Assembly: GCA_021772025.1 (NCBI GenBank) | Contig: JAETNT010000001.1 | Span: forward strand, 62,001-126,000 | Reading direction: 5' to 3' | DNA from: Enterocloster bolteae | GTDB taxonomy: Bacteria; Bacillota; Clostridia; Lachnospirales; Lachnospiraceae | DNA length: 64,000 bases | Shown here: in pieces, positions 27,461 to 35,847 of the stretch | Position numbering within the stretch: position 1 is the stretch's first letter | How the letters are laid out: every line of letters begins with the position of its first letter | The notes under the pieces: model-generated | Seen by the model: the letters and a program-made list of their open reading frames with translations, nothing else | Told to the model about the DNA's origin: nothing | The model's database searches: none | Program-made: the position numbers and the translations under genes

Positions 27461-28224
27461 ATCCCGAATTAAGAAATCATATTGCCGCCGCAGCAAGGAG
27501 AGCCGGCGGCTTTCTGCTGGAAAGCATCTATCCCAGAAGATGCCCTGTGTGTGACGGAATTGCAGCGCCGAAAGGAGCCTTGATCTGCTCCGAATGTTTA
27601 AAACAGATTTCCTGGGTAGCCGGTCCGGTCTGCAAAACCTGCGGAAGAGAAGTCCCGGATGAACGAACAGAATATTGCCCGGATTGTATGCGCCGGCGCC
27701 ATATATTTGACAGAGGAATGTCTTTATGTAATTACAATCAGATAACTAGCGGATCTATGGCCAGAATTAAGTACCAGGGCCGCAGGGAATATCTGGATTT
27801 TTACGGAACTGCCATAGCGGAACGGCTGGGAAGAAGGGTGGCTGCTCTTAAAGCAGACGGGCTGATTCCGGTTCCGCTTCATCCGGCCAGAGAGAGAAAG
27901 AGAGGATTTAATCAGGCACAGGTGTTGGCGGAGAGAATTGCTATAGAAATGGAGCGGCTTTACGGGATAAAAATTTCCGTGAGAAACGATCTGCTGTACC
28001 GCAGGAAAAAGACCCTTCCTCAAAAGGATTTAAATCCGGAAGAACGCCTGAAAAATTTGGAAAAAGCCTTTGAGGCCGGAGAGATTCCCGCGAATATCCG
28101 CAGAGTGTTGTTGGTGGATGATATCTATACCACGGGAAGTACGGCGGATGCCTGCGCCAAAGCACTGAAAAAGGCAGGAGTAAAGGAGGTTTTCGCTGTG
28201 ACCATATGTATAGGAAACCAATAG
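27445..28224 (+). CDS. comFC: ComF/GntX family phosphoribosyltransferase-like protein
   Basis: 259 residues, overlapping recD2 by 16 bp. The N-terminal zinc-finger-like part has two CxxC pairs (CPVCDG, CSEC; CKTCG, CPDC). The C-terminal PRTase fold has the PRPP-binding VLLVDDIYTTGSTADA, preceded by PVPLHPARERKRGFNQAQ. ComFC homologues function in DNA uptake during transformation, but they are widespread in species not known to be competent. Confidence 0.92.
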   Translation: MRIILNPELRNHIAAAARRAGGFLLESIYPRRCPVCDGIAAPKGALICSECLKQISWVAGPVCKTCGREVPDERTEYCPDCMRRRHIFDRGMSLCNYNQITSGSMARIKYQGRREYLDFYGTAIAERLGRRVAALKADGLIPVPLHPARERKRGFNQAQVLAERIAIEMERLYGIKISVRNDLLYRRKKTLPQKDLNPEERLKNLEKAFEAGEIPANIRRVLLVDDIYTTGSTADACAKALKKAGVKEVFAVTICIGNQ

Positions 28225-28359
28225 AGGATAAACCGGGCCGCTTGTGTCTGAAGACAGAATGTGTTACAAAAATATTAAAGAATATTGCTTTTTTGTTTTG
28301 AAAGTATTAATATAGAAACCAGAATAAGAGAAATTCCAGAGGAAAAACGGGGAGGCACT

Positions 28360-28848
28360 ATGTTTAATACAAAAAAGAAAGCGGATATGGTCGGCACAGG
28401 TATGATCAACACGATTATCGGAAATAATTCCAAAATTGAGGGTGTTTTAGTGGCATCGGATCCTACCAGAGTAGACGGACTCTTACAAGGAGAGATCTTG
28501 TCTAAAAGTTCCGTTATTGTTGGAGAAAGCGGAATAGTAAAAGGAGACATCCGTGCAGTTGAGATTTTGGTTGCGGGAACCGTCTATGGAAATTTGAAAG
28601 CTGAAGACAAAATTGAGCTGACAGAAACCGGGCGGGTACTGGGAGATCTGGTTACCAGAAGCCTGGTGATTGATGAGGGAGCCTCCTTTAAGGGAAATTG
28701 TACCATGGAAGTTGTGGAGGAGAAAAGAGCTCCTGAAGATATCCGCGGAGGCTTTCCGGCAGAAGAATCTCCTTTAGAAAAAGGAAAGGAACAGGATAAG
28801 CTTAAGGAGAATGGCCAGGGAAAACAAAAAGGAAATGAAAAGAATTAA
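28360..28848 (+). CDS. Bactofilin (polymer-forming cytoskeletal protein)
   Basis: 162 residues; ATG 28360 follows GGGGAGG. A right-handed beta-helix core (TIIGNNSKIEGVLVASD through FKGNCTMEV, about residues 22-125) has the regular hydrophobic repeats of bactofilins, then a hydrophilic Lys/Glu-rich tail of about 35 residues. It self-assembles into filaments and localises wall-remodelling enzymes. The gene lies 6 bp before an NlpC/P60 hydrolase gene, matching the usual bactofilin-peptidase pairing. Confidence 0.92.
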   Translation: MFNTKKKADMVGTGMINTIIGNNSKIEGVLVASDPTRVDGLLQGEILSKSSVIVGESGIVKGDIRAVEILVAGTVYGNLKAEDKIELTETGRVLGDLVTRSLVIDEGASFKGNCTMEVVEEKRAPEDIRGGFPAEESPLEKGKEQDKLKENGQGKQKGNEKN

Positions 28849-28854
28849 GCGCCC

Positions 28855-29967
28855 ATGAAATGGAAAAAGTTTAAGAAGGAACGGATTTCTCTGGACTATA
28901 CGGTTATGCTGGTTCCACATTCCCAGAAAAAGCCGATTCATTTTAAAACTCCAGTTTGGACATTCGGGGTTATCTTCCTGGGGCTTTTAGTGCTGACAGG
29001 GGCCTGCCTGTTTTTTGCCGGTTCCCGTCATCAGCTTATCCAGGTGCGCCGGGAGAAGGAGCAGCTGGAACAGGAATGGAACCGGCTGGCAGAACAGAAG
29101 CAGCTGGCGGATCAGGAAAATGAAATTCTTCGTAAGGAGCAAGAACAGCAGAAGAAAGAGCTTCAGGAGCTGGAAAACAGGACCAGAAACACCTTAAAAG
29201 AGTTGGAGGATCTGGTAGAACGAGAGGGACAGATCCGCCAGGAATTGGGACTGGAGGAGCCCGATGCGGATTCCGGCGAGGCTCAGGATATAGACAATTC
29301 GGACGGAGATGCGCCGGAAGGGCTGCCTGAGGAAGAAGAGTCTTTAGACTGGGAAGCGGAAGAAAACGTTGCAGGCCAGGGTCTTAGAGAAGGAGCAGCG
29401 GACCGAGGCGGAATGCTCCGGGCAGCTTCTGTAGATCTGCCGGTTGCTTTGGCGGAAAACGAGGCAAGTTTTCGGGCGATTCAGGCAGAAATGGGAACAC
29501 TGCAGCTTATGCTCTCGGAAAAGACCGGACAGTATGAAGGGTATATGAGCACCATAGAAGAGCAGAAGGCGGCAGCGGCAGCGGAAAAGGCAAGAAAGGA
29601 GGCCCTGCGGGCTTCTATTGTGGCCAGCGCTTCCAGCTATATCGGCAATGCTTATGTTTATGGCGGGAATGACCCGCACACTGGGGTGGATTGCTCCGGT
29701 TTTACCAGGTATATTTTGGGAAATATAGCAGGAGTTTATTTAAACCGGACCGCGGCGGCTCAGTTCGGCCAGGGGAGAACCGTGTCGGCAGAAGAGGCCA
29801 GACCGGGGGATTTGGTTTTTTACAGCAATGGAAGCAATGTTAATCATGTAGCCATATATGTGGGAAACGGCCAGGTGGTCCATGCTTCCAATGAACGGGT
29901 GGGCATTACCAAATCCGATATGTACTATAGAACCCCGGTAGCCATAAAAAATGTTTTGGGAGATTAA
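28855..29967 (+). CDS. Membrane-anchored NlpC/P60 cell-wall hydrolase with coiled coil
   Basis: 370 residues. A cytoplasmic start (ISLDYTVMLVPHSQKKPIHF) precedes one membrane helix (about 35-57), a coiled coil (about 60-135), an acidic linker (about 140-175), a second helical stretch, and a C-terminal NlpC/P60 domain (about 255-370). The catalytic Cys is in GVDCSGFTRY and the His in NHVAIYVGNG, with HASNE near the end. The N-terminal VPHSQKKP-type motif is the one I associate with bactofilin-linked M23 peptidases, yet the catalytic domain is NlpC/P60. It should cut peptidoglycan stem peptides outside the membrane. Confidence 0.9.
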   Translation: MKWKKFKKERISLDYTVMLVPHSQKKPIHFKTPVWTFGVIFLGLLVLTGACLFFAGSRHQLIQVRREKEQLEQEWNRLAEQKQLADQENEILRKEQEQQKKELQELENRTRNTLKELEDLVEREGQIRQELGLEEPDADSGEAQDIDNSDGDAPEGLPEEEESLDWEAEENVAGQGLREGAADRGGMLRAASVDLPVALAENEASFRAIQAEMGTLQLMLSEKTGQYEGYMSTIEEQKAAAAAEKARKEALRASIVASASSYIGNAYVYGGNDPHTGVDCSGFTRYILGNIAGVYLNRTAAAQFGQGRTVSAEEARPGDLVFYSNGSNVNHVAIYVGNGQVVHASNERVGITKSDMYYRTPVAIKNVLGD

Positions 29968-30011
29968 TATATGAAAAAGAATAGGCGGACGATAATATTA
30001 GCAGTGATATA

Positions 30012-30040
30012 TTGATAAATGGGCCGGATTGTGGTAAAAT
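30012..30040 (+). promoter_or_regulatory. Promoter of the DUF4234-DUF2752 pair
   Basis: TTGATA (30012-30017), 17-nt spacer, TAAAAT (30035-30040); AGGAGGG then precedes ATG 30079. Confidence 0.75.
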
Positions 30041-30078
30041 TTCCACCGACCAGCGTTTTTACATAGGAGGGAAATAGT

Positions 30079-30432
30079 ATGAAACAGCGTAACATTGTGC
30101 TATGCATTGTGCTAAGTATTATCACCTGCGGCATCTATTCCGTTTATTGGATGATTGTGCTCAATGATGACACCAATTATCTTTCCGGAAAACTAGGCCC
30201 CAGCGGCGGGATGGTATTTTTGTTTTCACTGATTACCTGCGGCATCTATTCTATTTACTGGATGTACCAAATGGGCGTGGCAGTAGAGATGATTCATGAC
30301 CAGCATGGAGAGCCAAGAGGAAGCGCACCGATAGTATATTTACTTTTGAGCCTGTTTGGATTAGGGATTGTAGCCTACGCCCTGATTCAGAACGAACTCA
30401 ACAAATACGGAGATAATGTACAAACGTTTTAA
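30079..30432 (+). CDS. DUF4234 membrane protein
   Basis: 117 residues, three or four membrane helices. The hallmark occurs twice, ITCGIYSVYWM and ITCGIYSIYWM, about 38 residues apart, suggesting an internal duplication. The function of the family is unknown. It overlaps the DUF2752 gene by 17 bp, so the pair is an operon. Confidence 0.85.
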   Translation: MKQRNIVLCIVLSIITCGIYSVYWMIVLNDDTNYLSGKLGPSGGMVFLFSLITCGIYSIYWMYQMGVAVEMIHDQHGEPRGSAPIVYLLLSLFGLGIVAYALIQNELNKYGDNVQTF

Positions 30433-30814
30433 ATATTTATGTGTAGAAGCAGGCGGTTTTTTGGGAGCCGGCCTGCTTTATGCATTTATATGCCGGATGG
30501 CCGGACATCCGATTATTCCCTGTGTATTTCATATGGCAACAGGCCTCTGCTGTCCCGGCTGCGGCGTGAGCCGCATGTGCCTGGCTCTGCTCAGGCTGGA
30601 TTTTCGGGCAGCCTTTCGGGCCAATGCTGCAATTATGCTTCTGCTTCCTTTCGGCATTATAATAGCGGTCCGGACGGCGGTCAGGTATATAAAATACGGC
30701 ACGTTCTCCCCTACACAGATGGAGAACAGAATTCTCTGCATTATGACGGGAATCTTAATACTGTTTGGGATAGTCCGCAATTTTCCCGGATTAAGGGGTG
30801 TCTTGTGCCCTTGA
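30416..30814 (+). CDS. DUF2752 membrane protein
   Basis: 132 residues, three membrane helices, with the family signature GLCCPGCGVSRM after the first helix. The Cys pair could bind metal or form a disulfide; no function is established. It starts inside the preceding gene. Confidence 0.85.
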   Translation: MYKRFKYLCVEAGGFLGAGLLYAFICRMAGHPIIPCVFHMATGLCCPGCGVSRMCLALLRLDFRAAFRANAAIMLLLPFGIIIAVRTAVRYIKYGTFSPTQMENRILCIMTGILILFGIVRNFPGLRGVLCP

Positions 30815-30829
30815 TGTTCTAAAAAAACA

Positions 30830-30858
30830 TTGACGAATAAAAGTTTTTATGGTATAGT
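30830..30858 (+). promoter_or_regulatory. rpmG-secE-nusG promoter
   Basis: TTGACG (30830-30835), 17-nt spacer, TATAGT (30853-30858). Confidence 0.8.
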
Positions 30859-30958
30859 TAACGGGCGAATGGAAGAACTTAGGTCTTTTTTTTATGCTCA
30901 AAATTAACAGAAAAAAGGGCCCCGACAACAACAAAGAATTTAAGTGGAGGTGGAAGTC

Positions 30959-31108
30959 GTGCGCACAAGAATTACACTGGCATGTACCGAATGCAAACAA
31001 CGTAATTACAACATGACCAAGGATAAGAAGACTCATCCTGACAGAATGGAAACCAAGAAGTACTGCAGATTCTGCAAAACACATACTTTGCATAAGGAAA
31101 CTAAGTAA
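30959..31108 (+). CDS. rpmG: 50S ribosomal protein L33
   Basis: 49 residues, starting at a GTG with GGAGG eight bases upstream. The sequence reads [18 protein letters not shown] and then [17 protein letters not shown]. Both CxxC pairs are present, so this is the zinc-binding (C+) form of L33. It is first in the operon ahead of secE and nusG, the standard order. Confidence 0.97.
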   Translation: MRTRITLACTECKQRNYNMTKDKKTHPDRMETKKYCRFCKTHTLHKETK

Positions 31109-31133
31109 TTGAGCTAGTAAAGGATGTGAAATT

Positions 31134-31334
31134 ATGGGAGATGCGGTGAAAGAGAAAGCTGACAAGAAAAGCTTTTTCAAAGGTTTGAAAGCCGAGTTCA
31201 AGAAGATTATCTGGCCGAATAAGGAGACCATTACCAAGCAAAGCGTGTTGGTTTTGGTTGTGTCTTTGGCGCTGGGCTTAATTATCGGTATTCTGGATTT
31301 GATAATTAAGTTTGGTCTGAATCTCATCCTGTAA
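31134..31334 (+). CDS. secE: Preprotein translocase subunit SecE
   Basis: 66 residues, the short single-span form. An amphipathic stretch with FFKGLKAEFKKIIWPNKETI precedes one membrane helix (VLVLVVSLALGLIIGILDLI). It clamps SecY in the translocon. It is located between rpmG and nusG as usual. Confidence 0.97.
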   Translation: MGDAVKEKADKKSFFKGLKAEFKKIIWPNKETITKQSVLVLVVSLALGLIIGILDLIIKFGLNLIL

Positions 31335-31352
31335 ACTGAAAGGTGGATTAGA

Positions 31353-31868
31353 ATGGCAGATGCACGCTGGTATGTAGTCCATACCTACTCGGGCTATGAA
31401 AACAAAGTAAAAGTTGACATTGAAAAAACCATCGAGAATCGAAATCTGCAGGATCAGATTTTGGAGGTCTCTGTCCCTATGCTGGCTGTCACCGAGTTAA
31501 AGAACGGTGTGGAAAAGCAGGCGGACAAAAAGATGTTTCCGGGTTATGTGCTGGTTAACATGGTCATGAATGATGATACATGGTATGTGGTACGAAATAC
31601 CCGAGGCGTTACCGGGTTTGTCGGTCCGGGCTCGAAACCGGTGCCGCTGACCGAGGAAGAGATTGCCAGTCTGGGCTTCCAGAAGAAGGAAGTAGCCGTA
31701 GACTTCGAGCTTGGCGATGTGGTGGTGGTGACTGCAGGAGCCTGGAAGGATACGGTTGGCGCCATCAAGGCTATCAACGAGAGCAAGAAATCCATCACAA
31801 TCAATGTTGAAATGTTTGGCCGTGAGACACCGGTCGAACTGAATTTCAGCGAAATAAAGAAGATGTAA
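31353..31868 (+). CDS. nusG: Transcription termination/antitermination protein NusG
   Basis: 171 residues. The NGN domain starts WYVVHTYSGYENKVK and includes MFPGYVLVNM and VRNTRGVTGFVG. The C-terminal KOW domain is ELGDVVVVTAGAWKDTVGAI. It binds RNA polymerase and links it to ribosome or Rho. It lies 18 bp after secE. Confidence 0.98.
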   Translation: MADARWYVVHTYSGYENKVKVDIEKTIENRNLQDQILEVSVPMLAVTELKNGVEKQADKKMFPGYVLVNMVMNDDTWYVVRNTRGVTGFVGPGSKPVPLTEEEIASLGFQKKEVAVDFELGDVVVVTAGAWKDTVGAIKAINESKKSITINVEMFGRETPVELNFSEIKKM

Positions 31869-31947
31869 GGGCAAGGCCCCGCCTTCTTTTAAGCTGTAGG
31901 CCGCAAGGCTTATGTAACAGGAATCGGCCTTTACCGGGTAAAGGCTG

Positions 31948-31975
31948 GTGGGAGGGAAATCCCCGACAATACCAC
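31948..31975 (+). promoter_or_regulatory. Putative L1-binding element upstream of rplK (copy 1)
   Basis: A 28-nt element starting GTGGGAGGG and ending ACAATACCAC, able to form an outer GTGG/CCAC helix, an inner GGG/CCC helix and an asymmetric internal loop. An identical copy precedes rplA (32449-32476). Directly upstream is a GCCTTTAC-CGG-GTAAAGGC hairpin (31927-31945). L1 of many bacteria represses its own operon through such a site; here that is inference. Confidence 0.6.
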
Positions 31976-31996
31976 ATAATTTAGGAGGTGCCTAAA

Positions 31997-32422
31997 ATGG
32001 CAAAGAAAGTAACAGGTTATATCAAATTACAGATTCCTGCTGGAAAAGCAACACCAGCACCGCCAGTTGGTCCTGCATTAGGACAGCATGGTGTTAATAT
32101 TGTACAGTTCACTAAGGAATTTAATGCAAGAACTGCTGATCAGACTGGTATGATTATTCCGGTAGTCATCACTGTATATGCTGACAGAAGTTTCAGCTTT
32201 ATCACCAAGACTCCGCCGGCTGCCGTTTTGTTAAAGAAGGCCTGTAAGATCGAGTCCGGTTCTGCAGTACCGAACAAAACTAAGGTAGCCACCATCAGCA
32301 AGGCAGAAGTACAAAAGATTGCAGAGTTAAAGATGCCGGATTTAAACGCAGCAAACGTTGAGGCTGCTATGAGCATGATTGCCGGTACTGCAAGAAGCAT
32401 GGGGATCACGGTAGTAGACTAA
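31997..32422 (+). CDS. rplK: 50S ribosomal protein L11
   Basis: 141 residues; AGGAGG precedes ATG 31997. The N-terminal [20 protein letters not shown] and C-terminal [14 protein letters not shown] are standard L11. It binds the GTPase-associated centre of 23S rRNA. Confidence 0.98.
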   Translation: MAKKVTGYIKLQIPAGKATPAPPVGPALGQHGVNIVQFTKEFNARTADQTGMIIPVVITVYADRSFSFITKTPPAAVLLKKACKIESGSAVPNKTKVATISKAEVQKIAELKMPDLNAANVEAAMSMIAGTARSMGITVVD

Positions 32423-32448
32423 TCCCGTCTGATGGAACGAACAAATAC

Positions 32449-32476
32449 GTGGGAGGGAAATCCCCGACAATACCAC
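32449..32476 (+). promoter_or_regulatory. Putative L1-binding element upstream of rplA (copy 2)
   Basis: Exact 28-nt copy of the element at 31948-31975, again just upstream of the ribosome binding site (AGGAGG at 32478-32483). It is placed so that a bound protein could block rplA translation. Confidence 0.6.
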
Positions 32477-32491
32477 TAGGAGGTTATTAGA

Positions 32492-33187
32492 ATGAAAAGA
32501 GGAAAAAGATACGCAGAGGCTGCCAAAACAGTAGACCGCGCTATCCAGTACGATACAGCAGACGCAATTGCTCTGGTTAAGAAAAATGCATCTGCAAAAT
32601 TTGATGAAACCGTTGAAGCTCATATCAGAACCGGTTGTGACGGACGTCACGCTGATCAGCAGATCCGTGGTGCAGTAGTTCTGCCTCACGGTACCGGTAA
32701 GACTGTTCGCATCCTGGTATTTGCAAAGGGACCCAAGGCTGATGAGGCTCAGGCTGCCGGAGCAGATTACGTAGGAGCAGAGGAGTTAATTCCGAAAATT
32801 CAGAATGAAGGCTGGTTAGACTTTGATGTAGTAGTGGCTACTCCCGATATGATGGGCGTTGTAGGACGTCTGGGCCGTGTCCTGGGTCCAAAAGGCTTGA
32901 TGCCTAACCCAAAGGCTGGTACCGTAACCATGGACGTAACCAAGGCTATTAACGATATTAAAGCTGGTAAGATTGAGTACAGACTTGACAAAACTAACAT
33001 TATCCACGTGCCAGTAGGAAAAGCTTCTTTTACTGAGGAGCAGTTAGCGGACAACTTCCAGACGCTTATGGATGCAATCCTGAAGGCAAAGCCCAGCACT
33101 TTAAAAGGCGCTTACTTAAAGAGCGTAACCCTGACCTCCACCATGGGCCCGGGCGTAAAGCTTAATGTAGCGAAGCTGGTTAACTAA
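32492..33187 (+). CDS. rplA: 50S ribosomal protein L1
   Basis: 231 residues with full L1 features: [37 protein letters not shown] and the RNA-contacting [18 protein letters not shown]. It binds the L1 stalk and often its own mRNA, consistent with the repeated elements nearby. Confidence 0.98.
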   Translation: MKRGKRYAEAAKTVDRAIQYDTADAIALVKKNASAKFDETVEAHIRTGCDGRHADQQIRGAVVLPHGTGKTVRILVFAKGPKADEAQAAGADYVGAEELIPKIQNEGWLDFDVVVATPDMMGVVGRLGRVLGPKGLMPNPKAGTVTMDVTKAINDIKAGKIEYRLDKTNIIHVPVGKASFTEEQLADNFQTLMDAILKAKPSTLKGAYLKSVTLTSTMGPGVKLNVAKLVN

Positions 33188-33220
33188 TTATTGTTTTAAC
33201 TTCAGAAATGCATGTTACTG

Positions 33221-33250
33221 CACACCGGTCATCTTGATCGGTGTGTTTTT
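33221..33250 (+). terminator. Terminator after rplA
   Basis: CACACCGGTC and GATCGGTGTG arms (10 bp with one G-U), then five T. It separates rplKA from rplJL. Confidence 0.9.
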
Positions 33251-33273
33251 GCATACTTCTTTTTTAAATACCA

Positions 33274-33302
33274 TTGACATGAAAGGACTTATATGCTATA
33301 TT
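33274..33302 (+). promoter_or_regulatory. rplJL promoter
   Basis: TTGACA (33274-33279), 17-nt spacer, TATATT (33297-33302). Confidence 0.85.
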
Positions 33303-33308
33303 ACACAA

Positions 33309-33430
33309 GTATTGACTGCCGAAGACAGCAGGTGCCGCAAGGCTTAAGGTGCAAACGCCTGCCGAGGAACATACAAATCAAACACAGATTGATTTTGTAG
33401 CCCTCTGTCTTTTTGACAGAGGGATTTTTT
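33309..33430 (+). ncRNA. L10 (rplJ) leader with attenuator
   Basis: The conserved L10-leader segments GCCGAAGACAGCAGG and CCTGCCGAGGAAC are present. A terminator hairpin follows: CCCTCTGTC (33401-33409) with GACAGAGGG (33415-33423) and ATTTTTT. Excess L10(L12)4 is known to bind this motif and reduce expression. Confidence 0.9.
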
Positions 33431-33470
33431 CGCAGGGATACTTCAAAATAATAAAGGAGGTAAACCAATC

Positions 33471-33959
33471 ATGGCAAAAGTTGAATTAAAGCAGCCTATC
33501 GTAGATGAGATTGCCGGCTTATTGGACGGCGCTGCCAGTGCAGTGGTAGTAGATTACCGCGGCTTAACCGTAGAGCAGGATACTCAGCTTCGTAAACAGT
33601 TAAGAGAAGCAGGCGTAACTTATAAGGTATATAAGAATACTCTGATTAAGCGCGCTGCTGAAGGAACTGATTTTGCAGCTTTGGATCCCAACTTAGAGGG
33701 GCCCACTGCATTGGCAGTATCTAAGACAGATGCTACTGCACCGGCAAGAATTCTGGCCGAGTTTGCGAAGAAGGCTGAAAAGCTGGAGATTAAGGCTGGT
33801 ATTGTAGAAGGAACCTACTACGATGCAAAGGGAATGAATGTAATTGCTTCTGTTCCGTCCAGAGAGGTTCTTCTGGGCCGGCTGCTTGGCAGCATGAAGT
33901 CCCCCATTACCAATTTTGCTCGCGTCCTGAATCAGATCGCAGAAGCCAAAGAGGCATAA
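33471..33959 (+). CDS. rplJ: 50S ribosomal protein L10
   Basis: 162 residues. The rRNA-binding N-terminal domain includes AVVVDYRGLTVEQDTQLRKQ and YKVYKNTLIKRA; the C-terminal helix that holds L7/L12 dimers ends FARVLNQIAEAKEA. It is preceded by AAAGGAGG and the L10 leader. Confidence 0.98.
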   Translation: MAKVELKQPIVDEIAGLLDGAASAVVVDYRGLTVEQDTQLRKQLREAGVTYKVYKNTLIKRAAEGTDFAALDPNLEGPTALAVSKTDATAPARILAEFAKKAEKLEIKAGIVEGTYYDAKGMNVIASVPSREVLLGRLLGSMKSPITNFARVLNQIAEAKEA

Positions 33960-34074
33960 GTTTCCTGGTGAGGTTTTGCCGAGCCGAGAAGTTTAGCGGT
34001 TCAGCGACGAAAAGGAGCTGAACTTCATTGAAAAGAAACTAATAGAAAAACAAATATTTATGGAGGTAAGAACC

Positions 34075-34446
34075 ATGGCAAAGTTAACAACTGCTGAGTT
34101 TATCGAAGCTATCAAGGAATTATCCGTATTAGAGTTAAATGAATTAGTAAAGGCATGTGAGGAAGAGTTTGGCGTATCTGCAGCAGCAGGCGTAGTAGTT
34201 GCAGCAGCAGGCCCTGCAGAAGCAGCAGAGGAGAAGACTGAGTTTGACGTAGAACTGACTGAAGTTGGCGCTAACAAGGTTAAAGTTATCAAGGTAGTTC
34301 GTGAAGTTACCGGCTTAGGCTTAAAGGAAGCTAAGGATGTAGTTGACGGGGCTCCTAAGGTAGTTAAGCAGGGCGCTTCCAAGGAAGAGGCTGAGGAGAT
34401 CAAGACCAAGTTAGAGGCTGAAGGCGCAAAGGTTACCTTAAAGTAA
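34075..34446 (+). CDS. rplL: 50S ribosomal protein L7/L12
   Basis: 123 residues from ATG 34075, preceded by GGAGGT. The N-terminal dimer domain ([20 protein letters not shown]), an Ala/Val-rich hinge and the C-terminal domain ([20 protein letters not shown]) are typical. It is followed by a strong terminator, not by rpoB. Confidence 0.98.
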   Translation: MAKLTTAEFIEAIKELSVLELNELVKACEEEFGVSAAAGVVVAAAGPAEAAEEKTEFDVELTEVGANKVKVIKVVREVTGLGLKEAKDVVDGAPKVVKQGASKEEAEEIKTKLEAEGAKVTLK

Positions 34447-34481
34447 TCCAATCTTTTGCTATTTGATTGCTCGGGTATTAT

Positions 34482-34522
34482 GAAAAAAGAACCGGTATCT
34501 TAGGGTGCCGGTTCTTTTTTCA
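34482..34522 (+). terminator. Terminator after rplL
   Basis: GAAAAAAGAACCGG pairs with CCGGTTCTTTTTTC; T6 on the 3' side. No rpoB/rpoC follows. Confidence 0.9.
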
Positions 34523-34585
34523 TTAGTAGAGCACTGCTTCCATAGGAAACTGCGCCTTGTGAAACGAAAAATACACGGTCTTGGG

Positions 34586-34614
34586 TTGTATTAACTCCCG
34601 AAATTGGTTATACT
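34586..34614 (+). promoter_or_regulatory. Promoter of small membrane protein gene
   Basis: TTGTAT (34586-34591), 17-nt spacer, TATACT (34609-34614). Confidence 0.7.
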
Positions 34615-34636
34615 AAAAGAAAAGGGGGTTTTTATT

Positions 34637-34885
34637 ATGAAAGAAACAATGGACAAATTATTTCTCTCTGCAGATGACTATTTAAAAAAGGCAACCTGGA
34701 AGGACATAGCGGTGTTGAAATTCTGTTTGCTGTCATTAGGCATTGCTATTGGCTGCACAATAAAAAAAGAATACCGCAGGCCGGTGATTCAGATATCACT
34801 TATGGTATTTGCCGCTACTTATATCCCGCTGATGGCCAAATATTTTCCATGCCTTCGGGAGCGTTTTTTAGATATGGAAGATTAA
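34637..34885 (+). CDS. Small membrane protein, function unknown
   Basis: 82 residues from ATG 34637, preceded by AAAGGGGG. A charged N-terminus (MKETMDKLFLSADDYLKKA) precedes a hydrophobic segment with a cysteine (VLKFCLLSLGIAIGCTI), then Lys/Glu/Arg and a second hydrophobic stretch (VIQISLMVFAATYIPLMA). I recognise no domain. It has its own promoter and a long inverted repeat behind it. Confidence 0.65.
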   Translation: MKETMDKLFLSADDYLKKATWKDIAVLKFCLLSLGIAIGCTIKKEYRRPVIQISLMVFAATYIPLMAKYFPCLRERFLDMED

Positions 34886-34906
34886 AAAATAAGAAGAGGC
34901 AGAAAA

Positions 34907-34986
34907 GGGGCATGCTGTAAAATGAAACTGCCGGACTTGCTGCTATCGCTGTCCGCATTATTCACTTTGCAGCATGCCCCTGTTTT
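34907..34986. terminator. Long inverted repeat (20-bp arms) between the small ORF and udk
   Basis: GGGGCATGCTGTAAAATGAA (34907-34926) pairs with 34961-34980 with one G-U and one mismatch; a T run follows. It separates convergent genes and belongs to a group of intergenic hairpins sharing a TGCNGCAAAATG-like arm (see findings). Confidence 0.75.
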
Positions 34987-35004
34987 TGAAGCGAACCTGC
35001 TAAT

Positions 35005-35637
35005 CTACAAAGTTGAATTTCTTTTGGCTTCTTTTAATAAAGTCCGGATCTTTCCTTCCATCAAATCAAAAGCCACATCGTTCATACCGCTGTTGGTAAT
35101 AATATCGGCAAAGACCTTGGTTGGTTCTACATACAGATTGTGCATAGGTTTTACTGTAGCCAGGTATTGGCTGACAATTCCGTCAACATCCCGCCCCCGC
35201 TCTTTGGTATCACGGAGAATCCGGCGCAGAATCCGCTCATCTGCGTCCGCATCCACAAATATTTTGATATCCAATAAATCCCGAATTCTTTCGTCAAAGA
35301 GAACCAGAATTCCTTCCAGCAAAATAACAGGCTTGGGTTCGATTCGGATAGTCCCACGGGCACGGTTATGCAGTGAGTAGTCATAGATGGGACACTCAAT
35401 GGCCTGATTTTCTTTAAGCCGTGCCAGATGTTTTACTAAAAGCTCTGTTTCAAAAGCATCCGGGTGATCATAATTTAGCTTTTTCCGTTCCTCAAAAGAA
35501 ATTTCATCATTGCAGCGGTAATAATTGTCATGATATAAAACGGCTACCTGTTCTCCAAAGGCATCATGGAGACGATTGGTAAAGGTAGATTTACCGGAAC
35601 CGGTGCCGCCTGCGATACCAATAATAATAGGTTTCAT
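35005..35637 (-). CDS. udk: Uridine kinase
   Basis: 210 residues. It phosphorylates uridine and cytidine in pyrimidine salvage. Walker A is GGTGSGKST (residues 10-18), then YHDNYYR, YDHPDAFET, the base-contacting YDYSLHNR and ILLEGILVLFDERIRDL. It is monocistronic on the minus strand. Confidence 0.96.
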   Translation of the reverse strand: MKPIIIGIAGGTGSGKSTFTNRLHDAFGEQVAVLYHDNYYRCNDEISFEERKKLNYDHPDAFETELLVKHLARLKENQAIECPIYDYSLHNRARGTIRIEPKPVILLEGILVLFDERIRDLLDIKIFVDADADERILRRILRDTKERGRDVDGIVSQYLATVKPMHNLYVEPTKVFADIITNSGMNDVAFDLMEGKIRTLLKEAKRNSTL

Positions 35638-35788
35638 GTAGACTCCTCCCTTATATATGACTGCGAAAAAGTGGCTGTCCCCTGAAGGGATTTATCTATA
35701 TTATACACGAAAACAGGACAAAGGAATAGCCGAAAAAGAGTTTTTGTAAAATTTTTGCAGACCATCCTCTTTTTTCTGCAAAAATCCG

Positions 35789-35818
35789 TTGGTAAATCCC
35801 CTGTTTATACGCTATAAT
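35789..35818 (+). promoter_or_regulatory. Promoter of the DUF1576 gene
   Basis: TTGGTA (35789-35794), 18-nt spacer, TATAAT (35813-35818). Confidence 0.7.
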
Positions 35819-35847
35819 AGAGCAAACATGTACGGGGAGGAACTGCC

